Position numbers and translations under genes: made by a program. From an uncultured Clostridia bacterium (lineage in GTDB: Bacteria; Bacillota; Clostridia; Lachnospirales; Cellulosilyticaceae), in NCBI GenBank assembly GCA_937981575.1, contig CALJNR010000012.1, positions 149,701 to 213,700 of the forward strand: a stretch of 64,000 bases of DNA, in the 5' to 3' direction. Shown one piece after another: positions 55,557 through 63,300 of the stretch; position 1 is the first letter of the stretch, and each line of letters starts with the position of its first letter. A model generated the notes under the pieces. The model did not search any database. It had not been told where the DNA came from and saw only the letters and a program-made list of their open reading frames with translations.

Positions 55557-55715
55557 TTATTGATGTTTTTTAGCGTTTAATTTTGCTTCCTTCAGATGTT
55601 TAGGCATTTCTGGTTCGTATGTTATAACAAAAGATTTAGAACCGCATGCCCCTTCTACTGCCTTATCAGCAGCCTTTGCAATACCTCGTAACACTTTTTC
55701 TTTTAACGTACTCAT
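55557..55715 (-). CDS. agrD: AgrD-type cyclic-lactone autoinducer pro-peptide
   Basis: A 52-residue peptide with the three parts expected of AgrD: an amphipathic, basic N-terminal helix (MSTLKEKVLRGIAKAADKAV), a core with a single Cys at residue 24 (ACGSKSFVITY), and an acidic/Pro-containing tail (EPEMPKHLKEAK) that recalls the YEPxxPxxL pattern of Clostridia AgrD. The Cys is expected to form the thiolactone ring with a residue four or five positions on. The ATG overlaps the agrB stop (ATGA), and its AGGAGG site is within the final agrB codons. Position next to agrB, agrC and agrA makes the call strong. The exact mature peptide is not determinable. Confidence 0.92.
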   Translation of the reverse strand: MSTLKEKVLRGIAKAADKAVEGACGSKSFVITYEPEMPKHLKEAKLNAKKHQ

Positions 55716-56299
55716 TTAAAATACCTCCTTTGTAATATTGTTGCCATTAATAAAATGGTAACTACTAACTGGGTACATGCAATAGTAAGCCATAACTCAC
55801 TTGCATGTGGATACTGAAGTGCTCCTATAACTGCTGTCAAGGTATAAATACTAATAAGCATTCTTGTCAGGATTCTGTTTTTATTAATTTCCTGTTCTGT
55901 TTTAGGATTTTTTTCACTATTAAGCGGTGCAATCCAAAAGATTCCGATATAGGAAATAATTGAAGTTACTATACTGAATGCAGCCTGATAAAGCATAGGA
56001 ATATGCTCTACTACTATAATGGCAGTCAAATAAAGCAAACAACCAATTAAATAACATTTCCAGTACCTATTGGCATGATACCCGCCCGAATAACTCCTAA
56101 CTGAACAAAAAACAATGAGAAACACAACCGTCATAATAATCTTATTAAGCAAAAATCCCAGCAAGATAATAGATCCAATTACCAAAAAACTCGTAAGTAT
56201 TAGCTCTAATCCGTAAATATAATTCTCTCGTTCTTCCTCAGAGATAATTCTATTTCTTACGAGAACAAGCGAGAAATCTTCACATATTATTCGCAGCAT
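55712..56299 (-). CDS. agrB: AgrB-type peptide-processing membrane protease
   Basis: A 195-residue membrane endopeptidase that cleaves and cyclises AgrD. The catalytic His and Cys lie in VFCSVRSYSGGYHANRYWKC, with the His in GGYHA near residue 76 and the Cys in WKCYL near residue 83, as in S. aureus AgrB. About five hydrophobic segments follow. The start is the ATG at 56299, after GAGGTGA; a GTG at 56308 is an alternative. It ends AGG AGG TAT TTT AAA TGA, providing the agrD site. Confidence 0.95.
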   Translation of the reverse strand: MLRIICEDFSLVLVRNRIISEEERENYIYGLELILTSFLVIGSIILLGFLLNKIIMTVVFLIVFCSVRSYSGGYHANRYWKCYLIGCLLYLTAIIVVEHIPMLYQAAFSIVTSIISYIGIFWIAPLNSEKNPKTEQEINKNRILTRMLISIYTLTAVIGALQYPHASELWLTIACTQLVVTILLMATILQRRYFK

Positions 56300-56319
56300 T
56301 TGCCTCACCTCGTATAATT

Positions 56320-56384
56320 ACTATACATCGTATTTTTATACTTGTGTCAAAAATTGCACGAATAGTATGTTTTTTGGTACGAAT
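56320..56384 (-). promoter_or_regulatory. Probable AgrA-controlled promoter of agrBD
   Basis: On the minus strand two near-identical 9-mers, ATTCGTACC (56376-56384) and ATTCGTGCA (56355-56363), are 21 bp apart, two helical turns. A TTGACA -35 (56345-56350) follows 4 bases later, and a TATAGT -10 (56320-56325) lies after an overlong 19-bp spacer. Overlong spacers are known for LytTR-activated agr promoters in staphylococci. Function is inferred. Confidence 0.65.
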
Positions 56385-56387
56385 AGC

Positions 56388-57719
56388 TTATTCGTTGACT
56401 ACCTTTAACATAATAGATAAATTTACGGTATTTTCTTCACAAAAATATTGAAGATAGCCGTCGTATTTTTCTACTATTTTTTTCATATTTAACATACCGA
56501 AGCCATGTCTTGTCTTATCATTCTTCGTTGTTTTAAAACTTTCAATGTCTGCGACTCTTTCTTTGACCGTATTGATGATTTCAATAAGCATATAGTCTTT
56601 ATAGGGCTTCATTTTCACTTCAATTTTTTTTGATACTTCTGATTCGTTATCGATTTTTGAAGTTGCCTCAATCGCATTGTCTAAGGCATTACTCATCAGC
56701 GCACATAAATCAACAGCATTAATTCCCATGTCTTCTCCAATAAAGCCTTTAACACTAACATCAATATTTTGCTGCTTTGCCTTTAGATATTTTTGATTGA
56801 TCACAGCATCTGCTATTTCATTACCAGTTTTAATATCCAATGATATTTTTTCGCTGTTGATCTTCATGTCTGCAATATAATCCCTTGCTCTTTTTACATG
56901 CTCCATCTGCAAGAGCATATCAATACAGCTGATATGATTATTAAAATCATGCCATATTTTTCTTATTTCTTTATGAGATTCATCCCTCTCAAGCGTTGCC
57001 TGTATCATCATTGCATTTTGGTATTCAATCATTTCATACTGCTTTGCTTTTTCAAAATAGTTGCATATATATTGGAATACTTGATAAAAGGTAATACACA
57101 ATATAAGTATGCCTAGAGATATAATAACCAGAAACAGCCCGGCCAGTTCATTGCCCGTAAGTAAAATACCTATTTCTATAACTGCAATAATACAAATTAA
57201 TGAAATAGTAAATACACCTACAATCATCTGCCAAAATATAATAGGGACATCTGAAAGTGATTTCTGCGTTTTTCTTCCAATAAACTTAATAAATATGTAC
57301 AAAACAAGCTTTGCAAAAGCTGAAAGAATGATTCTATACCAATTAGTCGTCAATGCAATCGTAACAATATCTATTTTTAAAATAAAAGCAATCAAACTGA
57401 TACTGACAATATCAATAAGGCCAATTCCAACATAATATAATGTCCCCCAGAATAGTTTAACCCGGAGCTTAGCCTCGGTGATTATAATCGTTACAGCCAA
57501 ACATATCCCGTATCCTATGATCATCTTAAAAGCTGAAAAAATACTTATCCACGTTAAGCAGAATATAATAGTACTCGCTGCAGCAAGTAATATGTAGATT
57601 GCATATTTAGGGAGTTTCTCTTTGATTTTTGTAACCCCGCCTAAAAACATATATAAAAAAATAAGCTCTATTAAACAAAGACTGTATTCAAATAAAATCC
57701 AAACTAATCCATTAATCAT
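56388..57719 (-). CDS. agrC: AgrC-type sensor histidine kinase
   Basis: A 443-residue kinase. Six to seven N-terminal membrane helices (about residues 5-215) would sense the peptide. The phospho-acceptor His is in EIRKIWHDFNNHISCIDMLL (~residue 250), followed by the ATPase boxes NALDNAIEAT (~335) and TRHGFGMLNMKKIVEKYDG (~410). This is the HPK10 subgroup paired with LytTR regulators. It starts nine bases after agrA, so they share one transcript. Confidence 0.94.
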   Translation of the reverse strand: MINGLVWILFEYSLCLIELIFLYMFLGGVTKIKEKLPKYAIYILLAAASTIIFCLTWISIFSAFKMIIGYGICLAVTIIITEAKLRVKLFWGTLYYVGIGLIDIVSISLIAFILKIDIVTIALTTNWYRIILSAFAKLVLYIFIKFIGRKTQKSLSDVPIIFWQMIVGVFTISLICIIAVIEIGILLTGNELAGLFLVIISLGILILCITFYQVFQYICNYFEKAKQYEMIEYQNAMMIQATLERDESHKEIRKIWHDFNNHISCIDMLLQMEHVKRARDYIADMKINSEKISLDIKTGNEIADAVINQKYLKAKQQNIDVSVKGFIGEDMGINAVDLCALMSNALDNAIEATSKIDNESEVSKKIEVKMKPYKDYMLIEIINTVKERVADIESFKTTKNDKTRHGFGMLNMKKIVEKYDGYLQYFCEENTVNLSIMLKVVNE

Positions 57720-57728
57720 CTTTATCCC

Positions 57729-58439
57729 CTACTTCGCATAGTTTGCAAACGCTTTAAAAACTTCGTCTACTTTATATCGGCTGATAGATAACTTCTCATT
57801 GTTGTCAAGAACGATAAAAAGCTTATTGATCGCTTTTATGTACTTGACATTCACCATACACCCGCGGTGTATGCATACAAAGTTTTTGTCCTTAAATAGA
57901 TCAATAATATCTTGAAACCTATTATTCAACATAGTATATTGCTTATGCAGTGTCCAGATTTCCACATGTCTGTTAATAAAGGTAAAATATAAAATGTCAT
58001 GAAGTGATAACTTAATCATACCCTCCTTTGTCTTAAATGCGTAAATTTCGTGTTCATGATTTAAAAGTTCTACTGCTTTATCCAGACACTCTTCTAGTTC
58101 CTCTAATATATATTTCTTACGGATAAATCTAAAGGTATTAAACTGAAAAGTCTCATAAACACGGTTTTCCATAGAAGTTAAAAAAACTAAAATTAAGTTT
58201 TTATTGAACATCCTAATATGATGAGCGGCTTCAATGCCATCAACAGCAGGCATATCAATATCTAAAAAAACCATATCAAACTGAAAATAATCTTTTTGAA
58301 AACTCTTTAAAAATAATTCACCATCTTCATAGGTGTAAATTTCTCCCTGAATACTATGTGCCTTTAAATAAGTCCGAATAAGCTGCTTAAGTTCCTGAAG
58401 AAATGTGTGATTATCATCACAAATTGCTATTTTTATCAT
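57729..58439 (-). CDS. agrA: AgrA-type LytTR response regulator
   Basis: A 236-residue regulator. The receiver domain has DD near residue 7, the phosphorylated Asp in VFLDIDMPAVDGIEAA (~60), and the conserved Thr/Lys in FLTSMENRVYETF. Residues ~135-236 are a LytTR DNA-binding domain (DILYFTFINRHVEIWT, CIHRGCMVNVKYIKAI). The start is the ATG at 58439, five bases after GGAAGGTGG. It is the first gene of agrA-agrC. Confidence 0.94.
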   Translation of the reverse strand: MIKIAICDDNHTFLQELKQLIRTYLKAHSIQGEIYTYEDGELFLKSFQKDYFQFDMVFLDIDMPAVDGIEAAHHIRMFNKNLILVFLTSMENRVYETFQFNTFRFIRKKYILEELEECLDKAVELLNHEHEIYAFKTKEGMIKLSLHDILYFTFINRHVEIWTLHKQYTMLNNRFQDIIDLFKDKNFVCIHRGCMVNVKYIKAINKLFIVLDNNEKLSISRYKVDEVFKAFANYAK

Positions 58440-58613
58440 TTTAACCACCTTCCTGCATTATTTATAGTATATCATCGATTCCTATATTTCTCCATTAATC
58501 GATTGTATTTTAAACACATTATTTTATAATACCACATCTTTCGCCCAAATAAATAAATATGGATCAAGTGGTTAGAAAACTTGCGCAAATGGTTAAATCA
58601 ACTAACAATTATG

Positions 58614-58622
58614 TGCTATACT
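58614..58622 (+). promoter_or_regulatory. Candidate extended -10 promoter divergent from agrA
   Basis: TGCTATACT fits an extended -10 (TGn-TATACT). Direct repeats 21 bp apart lie directly upstream at 58569 and 58590. No clear -35 is seen, which would fit an activator-dependent promoter. It would read into the palindrome and on to the LutC-type gene. Confidence 0.45.
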
Positions 58623-58658
58623 AAATAAGAAATTAAAAATAGGTGATTGCAAAACTAA

Positions 58659-58896
58659 AAGAAATTTAGGGTATCTAATAGGTTCGCAAGCGAATTTTAA
58701 TATTCTCCAGAGGCTCGATTTCGTAATTCTAAAAATCTAACCACTTTTTTCAAATAAACGCCGCAAACTCGCTTCGCTCAAACAGTGCGGCTAAGTGCCA
58801 TTTGAAAAAACTACTAAGATTTTCTTAACGAATTACTACATAGGCTCTTCCGAATATAAAATCTCTTGCTAGCCATAGGCTAATGATAGATTTCTA
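58659..58896. repeat. ~238-bp imperfect palindrome
   Basis: The left arm from AAAGAAATTTAG pairs with the right arm ending in GATAGATTTCTAC across the whole length. Paired landmarks are TTTTAATATTC/GAATATAAAA, GTAATTC/GAATTAC, CTTTTTTCAAAT/ATTTGAAAAAAC and GCCGCA/TGCGGC, around a centre at about 58777. It could be a long RNA hairpin, a MITE-like element, or a strong structured leader. Confidence 0.75.
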
Positions 58897-59034
58897 CACA
58901 ACAAATGAACATTATATAGCTTTACAAAAGATGTGAGGAGAAATCTATAGATATAAATTTAAAACTATTGAGGCTCAATGAATCTAGAGTTATGCAATTA
59001 ACTAAAAAAATTAAAAAACAAAGGGGGAACTAAG

Positions 59035-59670
59035 TTGGAAATTATGCAAGCATACTATCAAAAAACAGCTGAAACTGTGATTAAAAATATGACTAAACGT
59101 AATATTGAAGCTTATTATGTAGATAATAAAGATGAGGCTGTGCAAAAGGTTCTTTCACTCCTTGAAGATGATTCATGTATTTCCTGGGGAGGGTCTATGA
59201 CGCTCTCAGAAATCAACTTATTTGAAGCACTTGAAAAAAATCCTACCTATCATCTGCTTGACCGGTCAAAAGTAAGCGCTGAGCAAGTACCTGATATCTA
59301 TCACGCAGCACTCTCCTGTGATTACTATCTGATGAGCAGTAATGCAATTACCCTTGACGGCAAGCTGGTTAATATTGATGGCACAGGCAACCGGGTTGCA
59401 GCCCTGATCTATGGTCCAAAGCATGTCATTATTGTTGCGGGCATGAACAAGATTGCAGCTCATGAAGCGGAAGCCCTAAGCCGCGTCAGAAATGTAGCCA
59501 GCCCGCTTAATACAATAAGACTTAACAAGGATACCCCCTGTTCAAAAACAGGAATGTGCCACGACTGTCTGTCCCCTGACTGCATCTGCATGCAGACAGT
59601 GATTACCCGTAACAGCCGCGACAAAGGCCGCATCAAAGTTATTTTAGTCGGAGAAAATTTAGGTTACTAA
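59035..59670 (+). CDS. LutC/YkgG-family (DUF162) protein
   Basis: A 211-residue protein. SWGGSMTLSEINLFEAL and SSNAITLDGKLVNIDGTGNRVAALIYGPKHVIIVAG match the LUD (lactate utilisation) domain fold. The C-terminal Cys set (CSKTGMCHDCLSPDCICM) may bind a metal and is typical of the stand-alone clostridial form. The start is a TTG at 59035, seven bases after AAGGGGG; the ATG at 59044 is 16 bases away. No lutA or lutB is adjacent. Confidence 0.9.
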   Translation: MEIMQAYYQKTAETVIKNMTKRNIEAYYVDNKDEAVQKVLSLLEDDSCISWGGSMTLSEINLFEALEKNPTYHLLDRSKVSAEQVPDIYHAALSCDYYLMSSNAITLDGKLVNIDGTGNRVAALIYGPKHVIIVAGMNKIAAHEAEALSRVRNVASPLNTIRLNKDTPCSKTGMCHDCLSPDCICMQTVITRNSRDKGRIKVILVGENLGY

Positions 59671-59719
59671 AAAACATTTTTCCACTGATTAAAACTTAAA
59701 AGAAAAACAGGAAGGAATA

Positions 59720-59748
59720 TTGACAACCATTCCTTCCTATGCTATTAT
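59720..59748 (+). promoter_or_regulatory. Promoter of the tRNA-Thr gene
   Basis: TTGACA (59720-59725), a 17-bp spacer and TATTAT (59743-59748) sit 14 bases before the tRNA. A GGAAGGAAT inverted repeat overlaps the -35 and spacer and may instead be the LutC terminator. Confidence 0.75.
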
Positions 59749-59761
59749 GAATAAGCGTTTT

Positions 59762-59834
59762 GCTCTCGTGGCTCAGTCGGTAGAGCGTCGCCTTGGTAAG
59801 GCGGAGGTCGGCGGTTCAAGTCCGCTCGGGAGCT
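59762..59834 (+). tRNA. tRNA-Thr (GGT anticodon)
   Basis: The cloverleaf folds fully: acceptor GCTCTCG/CGGGAGC, D arm GCTC...GAGC, anticodon arm TCGCC-TTGGTAA-GGCGG with anticodon GGT, and T arm GGCGG-TTCAAGT-CCGCT. The discriminator is T; CCA is not encoded. It lies between chromosomal-type genes and the AT-rich accessory segment. Confidence 0.95.
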
Positions 59835-59863
59835 TACTTGAAAATACAGTATTTACAAGGATT

Positions 59864-59889
59864 AAGGACACTTTTCAGTGTCCTTTTTC
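59864..59889 (+). terminator. Terminator of tRNA-Thr
   Basis: AAGGACAC-TTTTCA-GTGTCCTT with a T-run, 30 bases after the tRNA. Confidence 0.85.
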
Positions 59890-60002
59890 TTTTTCATAAA
59901 TTACAGTTTTTACACACAAAATCACGCTTTGACACAAATTATTGTGTAATATTTGCGTCATTTAGTTTTATTGGATATCCGTTTTATTTGTGTCATCTCC
60001 CC

Positions 60003-60042
60003 CCAAAAAAAATAAGAGGCTACCCATTTTTTGAGTAGCTCC
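60003..60042 (-). terminator. Minus-strand terminator downstream of the potassium-channel gene
   Basis: On the minus strand GAGCTACTC and GGGTAGCCTC pair around an A-rich loop, followed by a run ending in eight T. Confidence 0.6.
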
Positions 60043-60257
60043 ATTTATACCTGTATTCTCAGTCAAAAAACTTACCACAATCCTCTGATTTGTAGATTAG
60101 TATATTTTATAGTATATCTTTAGTAGTGGTTTTTCCTTATTTATCAACACTTATACGGTTTTTCAAAGTTTTAAACACTTAATGAAATTCTATTAGTTCT
60201 ACCATTTACTACACATCTACTACACACTTATCACACACTAAAAAACACAATTAGAAG

Positions 60258-61013
60258 CTATTCATTATCTTGTTTTAAAGCTTTTAAAATGCACCCTATA
60301 CTATCTATATCTTCAATACTCATATTATCTATATTATCTAATCGATGCTTTATATCTTCAATAACCTCTTCTTTATAAGATAATCCCTTATTCCTCTTAG
60401 TTAAAAAATATGTACTTATAGTACCAGTTAACATTCCTATGAATCCTATGCCTACTAACATCAGAATGCAGGCTATCACACGTCCAATATTAGTAGATGG
60501 ACTTATATCCCCGTAACCTACGGTAGTAGCAGTTACAAAACTCCACCAGACAGCATCTTCAAAAGACATATTTTCAGCAATGCTAATTAATCCAGCTCCT
60601 ATAAATATAGTTGTTACCGTAGCAATTAATGTATAATTAAAGTTATTAGTTTTTACAAATATCTTGAGTTTATTAGTAAATCTACTTAAAAATAATAATC
60701 CTCTTGTAAACTTTAGCAACTTTAGTGGCCTGGCTATTTTAAACACTCTTAATGCTCTAAACAAAGAGTTAAAAGGTAAGATTGTTATCAAATCTATCTT
60801 ATTTTGCAATACAAAATACTTTTTATCTGTAGCTCTAAATAATCTTATGATGTAATCTGATATAAACACTATCCAGATAACGAAATCTATATTAGATAGA
60901 ATATTATTTATATCAGATGGTATTGCCAAAGTTAATTGAACAATTACTATTGCTATTACTATTAGAGATAATACCATCATTATAATCTCATAGATTACGC
61001 GTTTTCTTTGCAT
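60258..61013 (-). CDS. Voltage-sensor-type potassium channel
   Basis: A 251-residue membrane protein with six hydrophobic segments. The pore has TATTVGYGDISPS, with the K+ selectivity filter TVGYGD near residue 164, and a preceding S4-like helix with regularly spaced Arg/Lys (LFRALRVFKIARPLKLLKF). The start is the ATG at 61013, eight bases after AAAGGAG; a longer reading from 61064 lacks this. No RCK domain follows; the tail is a short acidic helix. It lies in the AT-rich accessory segment. Confidence 0.92.
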   Translation of the reverse strand: MQRKRVIYEIIMMVLSLIVIAIVIVQLTLAIPSDINNILSNIDFVIWIVFISDYIIRLFRATDKKYFVLQNKIDLITILPFNSLFRALRVFKIARPLKLLKFTRGLLFLSRFTNKLKIFVKTNNFNYTLIATVTTIFIGAGLISIAENMSFEDAVWWSFVTATTVGYGDISPSTNIGRVIACILMLVGIGFIGMLTGTISTYFLTKRNKGLSYKEEVIEDIKHRLDNIDNMSIEDIDSIGCILKALKQDNE

Positions 61014-61291
61014 AGCAACCACTCCTTTGGTGGAATATAACTTTGCAGTTGTACTAGCTAACAACTCCTCATAAATATACTTTTTATAAGCCTATTACTT
61101 TAAATTTCAAATCTTTTATGCTCCTTTGCTAATATATTAGCTGAAAGCTTCATGCCCTCTATCTTCCATAAAACATTAAAAATCTGAGAGTTTCCCAGTT
61201 TTTAATGAGATACAACTCTAATTATAAAGCGATATTTTTGTTCTACGCATAATAATTTAAGTGTTAAATTTTAAACTTAGTGAAAATATAT
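61014..61291. other. Gap between HEPN gene and potassium-channel gene
   Basis: AT-rich, 278 bases. A weak hairpin CATTAAAAA.CTG/CAG.TTTTTAATG lies at 61170-61207, and may end the HEPN operon. No gene seen. Confidence 0.4.
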
Positions 61292-62461
61292 TTAATCCTC
61301 AATGTAAATAATTTCTACCGAATCGCCTTTCCTAAAAGTTATATAATCTTGGCCATTTTCTAAATCATCACTAGCTAAGTTGTTTTCTACAACACTAATT
61401 ATTTCATCTACACTATTAATATTATTTTCTATTATGTATTTTATTATAAAGTATATAACATGCTTAGTACTCCTCAAGATTCTACTTAGTGTTACTTCAT
61501 CATCTAGCTCTAGAAACGATTTTCCCTCATGAACAATTTGATTCCTATAGGTATACATATAAGATATAGTATTTGCAATAAAAGTTTTTCTATCTTTGCA
61601 TTGCTTGTCTGCTACAATACATGCACTTCTAACCGCTACTCTTACTTTTTGCGCATTTTGTTCGGTTCTTTTTAGCAATAACGATTCTAAGATTGTCCCA
61701 TACAATATTATTAAGGTATCAATGTTTATTTCTTCTAGAACCTCATAATAAATCTTTAAAACTGCTTTTAATTTCTTTGAGTATTCATCTTGTCCATTAA
61801 TCTTATTTAATAATATTGATAGCTTACTGATGAATATTTCATCTGGCTCAATCCTGACAACTCTGGGCACAAATTCAGCTTGTCTATCATATTCATCACA
61901 TAGTGTTGATGAAAAACACCTTACAATGGAACGATCAAAATCATCTCTAGTTAATTTACTATTTCCGAGTTTAATATACCACTTATCACAACTTATGTAT
62001 TCAGCCGTCCAATACCCATCTAGCATATAATTTTTAAAAAACTCATTCTCTTGATTATTATACACTTCATTTGCAATGGCGACTAACTTGGTATGATTAT
62101 GTACTCTACCCAACCGTTCTAGTTTCTTTATATAACCACTAATAAACTTTTCTTTTAGTTCATGTGTATCCGTTAACCGCTTACAAAAATATAATGCAGA
62201 TATTAATAATTTTATATTAAAAACTTCCATAGTATTATGTGATTGTGATGTATATACCGCTATCGAATCACACTTTTTGATTTCATCATTATTAATAAAA
62301 TAGTCCACATTTTGATTTACGAAATTCGTAAAATCATTATATGTCCAAAACTGAATTTCATCAAAATAAATGTACTCCTCATTAAGTATATGTCTAATCT
62401 TTAATGGCGCTATAATAGATTTTGTAAATTGGACTCCGTGTATTGGTATTGCTTTTTCCAT
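61292..62461 (-). CDS. HEPN-domain protein (ApeA-like)
   Basis: A 389-residue protein. The C-terminal ~170 residues form an all-helical region with YTYRNQIVHEGKS (~302-314), the R-x(4)-H motif (RNQIVH) that is the catalytic signature of HEPN ribonucleases. The N-terminal half is mixed and not recognised. ApeA-like HEPN proteins occur in phage-defence loci, but this assignment rests on one motif and context. GGGAGG precedes the ATG. It follows two unknown genes on the same strand, 57 bases after the nearer one. Confidence 0.7.
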   Translation of the reverse strand: MEKAIPIHGVQFTKSIIAPLKIRHILNEEYIYFDEIQFWTYNDFTNFVNQNVDYFINNDEIKKCDSIAVYTSQSHNTMEVFNIKLLISALYFCKRLTDTHELKEKFISGYIKKLERLGRVHNHTKLVAIANEVYNNQENEFFKNYMLDGYWTAEYISCDKWYIKLGNSKLTRDDFDRSIVRCFSSTLCDEYDRQAEFVPRVVRIEPDEIFISKLSILLNKINGQDEYSKKLKAVLKIYYEVLEEINIDTLIILYGTILESLLLKRTEQNAQKVRVAVRSACIVADKQCKDRKTFIANTISYMYTYRNQIVHEGKSFLELDDEVTLSRILRSTKHVIYFIIKYIIENNINSVDEIISVVENNLASDDLENGQDYITFRKGDSVEIIYIED

Positions 62462-62518
62462 TCTTTTGCCTCCCTAGATTTGCCTATTATAAAGAGATAT
62501 TTTTAATATGTTGTAGAA

Positions 62519-63220
62519 TTACCACTGTTTCTCCGAGAATCCCTGCCCAGGTACTTTTGTCACTTGGAGAATCTCCTCTTTACCTAAATATCTGTCACTA
62601 ACTTCTTCACCTAATATTGCATAATCAACTATTCTACTTGCTAGTTGAATAAAGTCGTATTTATTCTGCTCTTTGTTATTGCTTATGCTACTCATAAACA
62701 TTAATCCTAAATTACTTAATGCAATTACTTCTATAGTAGGTTCAAGTTTTTTGCGTTTTATGTTATCTCTTAAATATATTAAATCTTGATATAACGAATT
62801 TCTTATTATCCCAATAATTCTATAAAATAAATCTAGATCAATCTTATCGTATACTAGAGATCTAAAGGCATTCGATATGAATTTTATTTTTTCACTATCA
62901 CTTATGCTATCTATCTCTTCTACTAGTTTTTTAGATAATTCCTCTTCTTTGTTATTCATATGTTTTGCTAAAAACTTAATTCTATCTTGTAGAGGGATTT
63001 CATCAATGTTAATAAGGAATTCCCTCAATTTATAGTAAAATAACAAATTTGTAATATTTCCGCCATGTTCAATCGATTTTGATATAACCGTTAATATCGC
63101 AAAAGAATCCCCCCTACTCAACTTTATTCCGGTCTCTATATTACTTACAATATTACTAAGTGAAATTTCATTCCTAATAGAAGTCATTATTGCGTTTCTA
63201 ATTTGTTCAATAGAACTCAT
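62519..63220 (-). CDS. Unknown helical protein upstream of the HEPN gene
   Basis: A 233-residue, Ile/Leu/Lys/Glu-rich, apparently all-helical cytoplasmic protein without a recognised motif. It has no signal peptide or membrane helix. The stretch KIDLDLFYRIIGIIRNSLYQDLIYL is the most conserved-looking. AGGAGG precedes the ATG. It lies 80 bases after the gene at 63301 and 57 bases before the HEPN gene, and is likely co-transcribed. Confidence 0.6.
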   Translation of the reverse strand: MSSIEQIRNAIMTSIRNEISLSNIVSNIETGIKLSRGDSFAILTVISKSIEHGGNITNLLFYYKLREFLINIDEIPLQDRIKFLAKHMNNKEEELSKKLVEEIDSISDSEKIKFISNAFRSLVYDKIDLDLFYRIIGIIRNSLYQDLIYLRDNIKRKKLEPTIEVIALSNLGLMFMSSISNNKEQNKYDFIQLASRIVDYAILGEEVSDRYLGKEEILQVTKVPGQGFSEKQW

Positions 63221-63300
63221 TATTTAACCTCCTACATAAAACTTAGTTCTTTTCTTATGTATACATTCTTTTGATTTTACCAAGTAATATCACTTAGTTC

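Larger units (their letters stand above)
58440..59034. other. Divergent region between agrA and the LutC-type gene
   Basis: This 595-base gap contains, reading rightwards: the agrA upstream region; 21-bp-spaced repeats TGGTTAGAA (58569-58577) and TGGTTAAAT (58590-58598); an extended -10 TGCTATACT at 58614-58622; and the palindrome at 58659-58896. No protein-coding gene is supported. Confidence 0.6.
59835..60257. other. Gap after tRNA-Thr
   Basis: This 423-base AT-rich stretch holds two hairpins (see terminators) and no supported gene. I looked for a second copy of the tRNA 3' end as an attachment site in the window and found none. Confidence 0.45.

Noticed and set aside
59793..60038. Plus-strand frame of 81 codons starting within tRNA-Thr.
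   Set aside because: The first part is translation of the tRNA (RRRSAVQVRSGAYLKIQY is a known tRNA-derived artefact pattern), with no binding site.
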